A stretch of 9,000 nt of DNA, taken from the NCBI GenBank assembly GCA_947178465.1, contig CAMWYL010000114.1, positions 1 to 9,000 of the forward strand, written 5' to 3'. Numbering within the stretch: the stretch's first letter is position 1; every line of letters begins with the position of its first letter. The notes under the pieces are model-generated. The model ran no database searches and had not been told where the DNA came from. It saw nothing but the letters and a program-made list of their open reading frames with translations. The DNA comes from an uncultured Lachnospiraceae bacterium (GTDB lineage: Bacteria > Bacillota > Clostridia > Lachnospirales > Lachnospiraceae). The position numbers and the translations under genes are program-made. Below, in pieces: positions 6,017 to 9,000 of this stretch.

Positions 6017-6949
6017 TTACATTCCCATCTGTGCAGCAACTTCCTCTGCGAAGTTCTCCTGCTTCTTCTCCAGACCCTCGCCGGTCTCGAAACGGACAAA
6101 TCTCTTCACTGTGATAGCAGTGTCATTTGCTTTGGATACGGTATCAAGATACTGCTTTACCGTCTGCTTGCCATCCTCGGCCTTTACATATACCTGCTCC
6201 AACAGGCATACCTCCTTAAGCTCCTTCGCAAGACGTCCATTCACAGCGCCCTCAATAACCTTATCCGGCTTTCCTGCCATCTTTGGGTCATTCTTAATCT
6301 GCTCGGTGATAATCTCCTTCTCATGCGCCTTGTAGTCCTCAGAAACCTCATCCGTAGAAATATACTTCGGGTTCAATGCCGCAATCTGCATCGCAAGGTT
6401 CGTCAATGCTTCCTTAACCGCATCATTTACTACTGCGGTATCCGCCTGTACGATAACACCGATTCTGCCGCCGCCATGCGTATAGGATACAACACAGCCG
6501 CTCTCCGCCGTAACCTTCTCAAATCTTCTGATAGATAAGTTCTCACCGATAACGGCAATCTTCTCTACCAATGCTTCCTTAACGGTCTTTGAAGCATCCG
6601 CCTTCCAGCTCTCTGCCAGAAATGCGTCAATATCAGATGCAGCAGTTGTAAGCGCCTGCTGTGCCACTGCCGTAACAAAGCTCTGGAACTCCTCGTTCTT
6701 TGCAACAAAGTCCGTCTCGGAGTTTACCTCTACGACAGCTGCATTGTTCCCCTCAACAAGAACCTTGCAGAGACCCTCCGCCGCAATTCTGCCTGCCTTC
6801 TTCTCTGCCTTGGCCTGTCCGTTCTTTCTCAGGAACTCTACTGCCTCGTCCATATTTCCATTTGTCTCATTCAGTGCCTTCTTGCAATCCATCATACCGG
6901 CACCGGTCATTTCTCTCAATTCCTTTACCATTGCTGCTGTGATAGCCAT
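6017..6949 (-). CDS. tsf: Translation elongation factor Ts (EF-Ts)
   Basis: A 310-residue EF-Ts, a full-length bacterial form. It acts in the cytoplasm as guanine-nucleotide exchange factor of EF-Tu, releasing GDP so EF-Tu can bind GTP and aminoacyl-tRNA. The N-terminal UBA-like domain has the family signature VKELREMTGAGMMDCKKAL and continues NGNMDEAVEFLRKNGQAKAEKKAGR. The second signature ETDFVAKNEEF follows, with Asp80 and Phe81, the residues that enter the EF-Tu nucleotide pocket. The coiled-coil and dimerisation-type C-terminal regions are present. The frame is open 15 codons further upstream, but GGAGGT at 6954-6959 is 4 nt before the ATG at 6949 and the family starts with MAIT, so that start is clear. 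It follows rpsB after 60 nt, the usual bacterial order, and is followed by a strong terminator rather than pyrH. Confidence 0.98.
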   Translation of the reverse strand: MAITAAMVKELREMTGAGMMDCKKALNETNGNMDEAVEFLRKNGQAKAEKKAGRIAAEGLCKVLVEGNNAAVVEVNSETDFVAKNEEFQSFVTAVAQQALTTAASDIDAFLAESWKADASKTVKEALVEKIAVIGENLSIRRFEKVTAESGCVVSYTHGGGRIGVIVQADTAVVNDAVKEALTNLAMQIAALNPKYISTDEVSEDYKAHEKEIITEQIKNDPKMAGKPDKVIEGAVNGRLAKELKEVCLLEQVYVKAEDGKQTVKQYLDTVSKANDTAITVKRFVRFETGEGLEKKQENFAEEVAAQMGM

Positions 6950-6963
6950 ATTTACCTCCATCC

Positions 6964-6988
6964 GTCCACACGCCGAAAATGCATGGAC
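6964..6988 (-). other. Hairpin between rpsB and tsf
   Basis: On the minus strand GTCCATGC can pair with GTGTGGAC (8 bp, two of them G-U) around a 9-nt loop. It lies between the rpsB stop and the tsf ribosome site, ending 4 nt before the latter. No T-run follows, so it is not a terminator. It could set the protein ratio or protect a processed end; function is inference. Confidence 0.4.
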
Positions 6989-7009
6989 ATACAAACTTTT
7001 ATTATGATG

Positions 7010-7759
7010 TTATTCTGCTTCCGTCTCCGCTGCTGCTTCCTCTGCAAACTCCTCCGGTGCTACATCCGTGGTGATCTCACCCTGGTTTGCCTCGATAACA
7101 GCATCAGCCATTGCGGATACGATTAATTTAACCGCTCTGATTGCATCATCATTGCCCGGAATAACATAATCCAGCTCTTCCGGGTCACAGTTTGTATCTG
7201 CGATACCAATCAAAGGAATGCTGAGGGTATGTGCTTCCTGAACACAAATTCTCTCCTTCTTCGGGTCTACAACGAAAATCGCATCGGGAATCTTAGTCAT
7301 GTTCTTGATACCGCCAAGGTTTTTCTCAAGCTTTTCCCATTCCTTCTTAATCTTGATAACTTCCTTCTTCGGCAGTACATCAAATGTACCGTCCTCTGCC
7401 ATCGTCTCGATTGCCTTTAATCTTGCAATTCTGCTTCTGATGGTCTTGAAGTTTGTAAGCATACCGCCTAACCATCTCTCATTGACATAGTACATACCGC
7501 AACGCTCCGCCTCTGTACGAACCGCGTCCTGCGCCTGCTTCTTTGTACCTACAAAAAGAATTGTTCCGCCCTGTGCCGCAATATCCGCAACCGCCTTGTA
7601 CGCCTCATCAACCTTACCTACAGACTTCTGCAGGTCAATGATGTAGATACCGTTTCTCTCGGTGAAGATATACGGAGCCATCTTAGGGTTCCATCTTCTT
7701 GTCTGATGTCCGAAATGAACACCTGCCTCCAACAACTGCTTCATTGAAATAACGCTCAT
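7010..7759 (-). CDS. rpsB: 30S ribosomal protein S2
   Basis: A 249-residue S2, the protein that binds late to the small subunit near the junction of head and body and works next to S1-type mRNA handling. Family signatures are clear: MKQLLEAGVHFGHQTRRWNP near the N terminus, then FVGTKKQAQDAVRTEAERCG, VNERWLGGMLTNFKTI, and PDAIFVVDPKKERICVQEA followed by IPLIGIADTNCDPEELDYVIPGNDDAIRAV. The C terminus is an acidic tail rich in Glu and Ala, common in this family. The start is fixed by GGAGGT (7765-7770), 5 nt before the ATG. It is the first gene of the rpsB-tsf unit, driven by a promoter at 7928-7956 through a leader of about 160 nt. Confidence 0.98.
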   Translation of the reverse strand: MSVISMKQLLEAGVHFGHQTRRWNPKMAPYIFTERNGIYIIDLQKSVGKVDEAYKAVADIAAQGGTILFVGTKKQAQDAVRTEAERCGMYYVNERWLGGMLTNFKTIRSRIARLKAIETMAEDGTFDVLPKKEVIKIKKEWEKLEKNLGGIKNMTKIPDAIFVVDPKKERICVQEAHTLSIPLIGIADTNCDPEELDYVIPGNDDAIRAVKLIVSAMADAVIEANQGEITTDVAPEEFAEEAAAETEAE

Positions 7760-7922
7760 ATCTTACCTCCATTTTCTGCGGGTTCACCGCGCTTCCGTCT
7801 GCGTCCTCTCTACGGGCTACCTGAGCGTATGATTGCAGAATCAAAAGGCATGGACCGTAAATCAGCAAACGTGAATTTTATGTTTCATTTTCTGCCGCAC
7901 CGCATACAATATGCACGCAACA
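7760..7922 (-). promoter_or_regulatory. Long rpsB leader with small hairpins
   Basis: The mRNA leader between the proposed start and rpsB is about 160 nt, long for a gene with a strong ribosome site. On the minus strand I see three small stem-loops: GCATA/TATGC at 7902-7914, TGATT/AATCA with a CTGC loop at 7830-7843, and GCGG/CCGC at 7778-7790, the last ending 7 nt before the ribosome site. Ribosomal protein operons are often controlled by binding of their own product to the leader; I cannot match this one to a described S2 leader class. There is no terminator-like stem with a T-run inside it. Confidence 0.4.
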
Positions 7923-7927
7923 GTAAA

Positions 7928-7956
7928 ATAATAACACAAAAGAACCTCTTTTGCAA
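7928..7956 (-). promoter_or_regulatory. Promoter of rpsB-tsf, overlapping a terminator
   Basis: On the minus strand -35 TTGCAA (7951-7956) is followed after 17 bp by -10 TATTAT (7928-7933), with TG at the extended -10 position. The start would be near 7921-7924. The -35 hexamer is formed by the loop and inner stem bases of the terminator for the upstream gene, so the two elements share DNA. Confidence 0.7.
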
Positions 7957-7964
7957 GAGGTTCT
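7934..7964 (-). terminator. Intrinsic terminator after the MltG-like gene
   Basis: AGAACCTCTT (7941-7950) and AAGAGGTTCT (7955-7964) form a perfect 10-bp stem with a TTGC/GCAA loop. On the minus strand the stem is followed by TTTGTGTTATT, a fair T-rich tail. It lies 19 nt after the stop codon of the upstream gene and separates that unit from rpsB. Confidence 0.85.
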
Positions 7965-7983
7965 CTCATCAATTCTCTCTGAC

Positions 7984-8661
7984 TTAATGCGTAATTTTTT
8001 CGGCTATTTCCTGCCATGAATCACTCAGGCGGATAACCTTCTCTCCCGGATTTATCCGTTTGTCATAACCATGCTGCATCAGAAAAGCGTCATACTCCGA
8101 AGCGCTCTCTATCAAGCCCGCATTGTACAGCTTTCTTGATACCGTACCGGAATCATCCCCCTTTGATATGGTAATGGTAACCGTCTGCGCATCTAAGGCC
8201 GCCGCACCGGGATTCACAATCACTACCGCTTCAGAAGGCTCCTCCGAAACCGGTGAGGAAGCGTTCTCGGGAGAATCGACCTCCGGTTCCTCCGGCTGTG
8301 AAGGCTCCGATTCCTCGCCCTGCACCGGAACATCCGAATCCTCCTGTAAATCGTTCTCCCGTGAATTCCCTTCACCCAAACCGGATTCCTCGGAATCTCT
8401 GTTTTCTCCGGCCGCATCTTCTCCATTCATCTCCGGCTTCTTATCCTCCTCCGGCTCGCCGTCCTGCACCGACAACGGCTCCGAGTCTGTCCCCTCTGTG
8501 GAGGATGACTCCGAAGGTTCATCGTCTAAAGCATCCTGCGCATAGGCCCGCATAACCTCCGCTCTCGCTGCGGCCACGGCATTCTTTTGAGATACCCCCA
8601 TAATAAGCCACGTAACAAGAATTCCGATACCAAGTCCACGCAAATAATATTTTAACTTCAT
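7984..8661 (-). CDS. Membrane-anchored protein with MltG/YceG LysM-like domain only
   Basis: A 225-residue protein. Residues about 8-24 are a single membrane helix after a short basic N terminus, so the rest should face outside. Residues about 45-145 are a low-complexity stalk rich in Glu, Asp, Ser and Pro. Residues about 158-224 resemble the LysM-like domain that precedes the catalytic part of MltG/YceG endolytic murein transglycosylases: VTITISKGDDSGTVSRKLYN, AGLIESASEYDAFL, and INPGEKVIRLSDSWQEIAEKI. The protein ends there, so the catalytic domain with its Glu is absent and it should not cleave peptidoglycan; a wall-binding or regulatory role is inference. Short proteins of this type occur in Clostridia. 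The ribosome site is weak (GAGCGGAT region) and the gene starts 32 nt after the DUF6115-like gene, so coupling within one operon is likely. Confidence 0.75.
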   Translation of the reverse strand: MKLKYYLRGLGIGILVTWLIMGVSQKNAVAAARAEVMRAYAQDALDDEPSESSSTEGTDSEPLSVQDGEPEEDKKPEMNGEDAAGENRDSEESGLGEGNSRENDLQEDSDVPVQGEESEPSQPEEPEVDSPENASSPVSEEPSEAVVIVNPGAAALDAQTVTITISKGDDSGTVSRKLYNAGLIESASEYDAFLMQHGYDKRINPGEKVIRLSDSWQEIAEKITH

Positions 8662-8693
8662 TGATCCGCTCGCCCTTTCGAAATCGCCCGGCT

Positions 8694-9000
8694 TTACACC
8701 GCACCCTTAAACAAATTGATCACCAGCTTGACCTCACCGACACCAAGCCCCAGCTCCTTTGCAATGTCCACATGCGACAGACCTTCTTTATACAGGCGCA
8801 ATATTCTGTCATTGTTATTCTCCTGCATATTCTCAACAGGAAACGTCGTATCCTCGGCCTCCTGCTGCTTCATCATGGACACCGTACGCTCCAATGTCGC
8901 CGCCTGCTCCTCCTGCTTCAACGGACGCTCTATGTGCGGTGCCTGGTCCACAAAGGAGTAGACATCCAACGGACGGATTTCCGCCGGCCTCACATACACA
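8694..9000 (-). CDS. DUF6115-like protein with C-terminal helix-turn-helix (partial)
   Basis: Only the C-terminal 100 or so residues are in the window; the frame is still open at the right edge. The GTG at 8997-8999 is the first full codon and need not be the start. The visible part begins with a Pro-rich, charged segment and a Gln/Glu-rich stretch. It ends with DRILRLYKEGLSHVDIAKEL followed by GLGVGEVKLVINLFKGA, a sigma-like helix-turn-helix typical of the DUF6115 group in Firmicutes, often with an N-terminal membrane helix. Whether this motif contacts DNA is not known. It lies 32 nt upstream of the MltG-like gene and is probably in the same operon. Confidence 0.65.
   Translation of the reverse strand, partial: VYVRPAEIRPLDVYSFVDQAPHIERPLKQEEQAATLERTVSMMKQQEAEDTTFPVENMQENNNDRILRLYKEGLSHVDIAKELGLGVGEVKLVINLFKGAV

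Noticed and set aside
7769..7890. Very short leader-peptide frames of 8 and 13 codons upstream of rpsB.
   Set aside because: Neither has a ribosome site, and no alternative terminator/antiterminator structure accompanies them.
8123..8545. Plus-strand Ser/Pro-rich open frame opposite the MltG-like gene.
   Set aside because: Its low complexity is the mirror of the Glu/Asp/Ser-rich stalk codons on the other strand; no start signal was seen.

Overview
The window looks like chromosome of a low-to-mid GC Firmicute, most likely a Clostridia/Lachnospiraceae-type gut bacterium. The evidence is the strong AGGAGG-like ribosome sites, promoters with TTGnnn-17-TATnnT spacing and extended TGn elements, lipoprotein signal peptides, and the order DUF6115-like gene, short MltG-like gene, rpsB, tsf. 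The genus assignment is inference; no rRNA or other definitive marker is present. Every gene I can support is on the minus strand, so transcription runs from high to low coordinates.

From the right edge (9000 to about 5950) is a conserved housekeeping block. It starts with the C-terminal part of a DUF6115-like helix-turn-helix protein, followed by a membrane-anchored protein with an acidic stalk and a terminal domain resembling the LysM-like part of MltG/YceG but no catalytic domain. An intrinsic terminator ends that unit. The next promoter has its -35 hexamer inside this terminator hairpin and drives rpsB (ribosomal protein S2) and tsf (EF-Ts) after a leader of about 160 nt. A GNRA-capped terminator closes the rpsB-tsf unit directly after tsf, so pyrH and frr do not follow.

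The middle (about 5900 to 2740) holds two single-gene units for exported proteins. The first is an unrecognised 406-residue lipoprotein with a calcium-loop-like DxGGDGxPD motif. The second is a 513-residue exported serine hydrolase: an alpha/beta-hydrolase with a visible Ser-Asp-His triad, joined to a C-terminal domain of probable Mog1/PsbP-like fold. Each has its own promoter. A long, almost uninterrupted hairpin lies just downstream of the hydrolase.

The left part (about 2600 to 31) is a two-gene operon: an MFS exporter of the MefA/DHA3 kind, then a 382-residue ArsR-type regulator whose winged helix is at the C terminus behind a roughly 290-residue N-terminal region of unknown function. The promoter is near consensus and AT-rich. 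It carries a perfect 16-bp palindrome at the transcription start and three more TTAGAT half-sites at 35, 23 and 23 bp steps. The simplest reading is a self-regulated efflux operon in which the unusual N-terminal region senses an unknown ligand.

I see no CRISPR array, tRNA, rRNA, insertion sequence or integrase. Nothing here is a clear new defence or biosynthetic system. The regulator-exporter operon with its multi-site operator is the most distinctive candidate.
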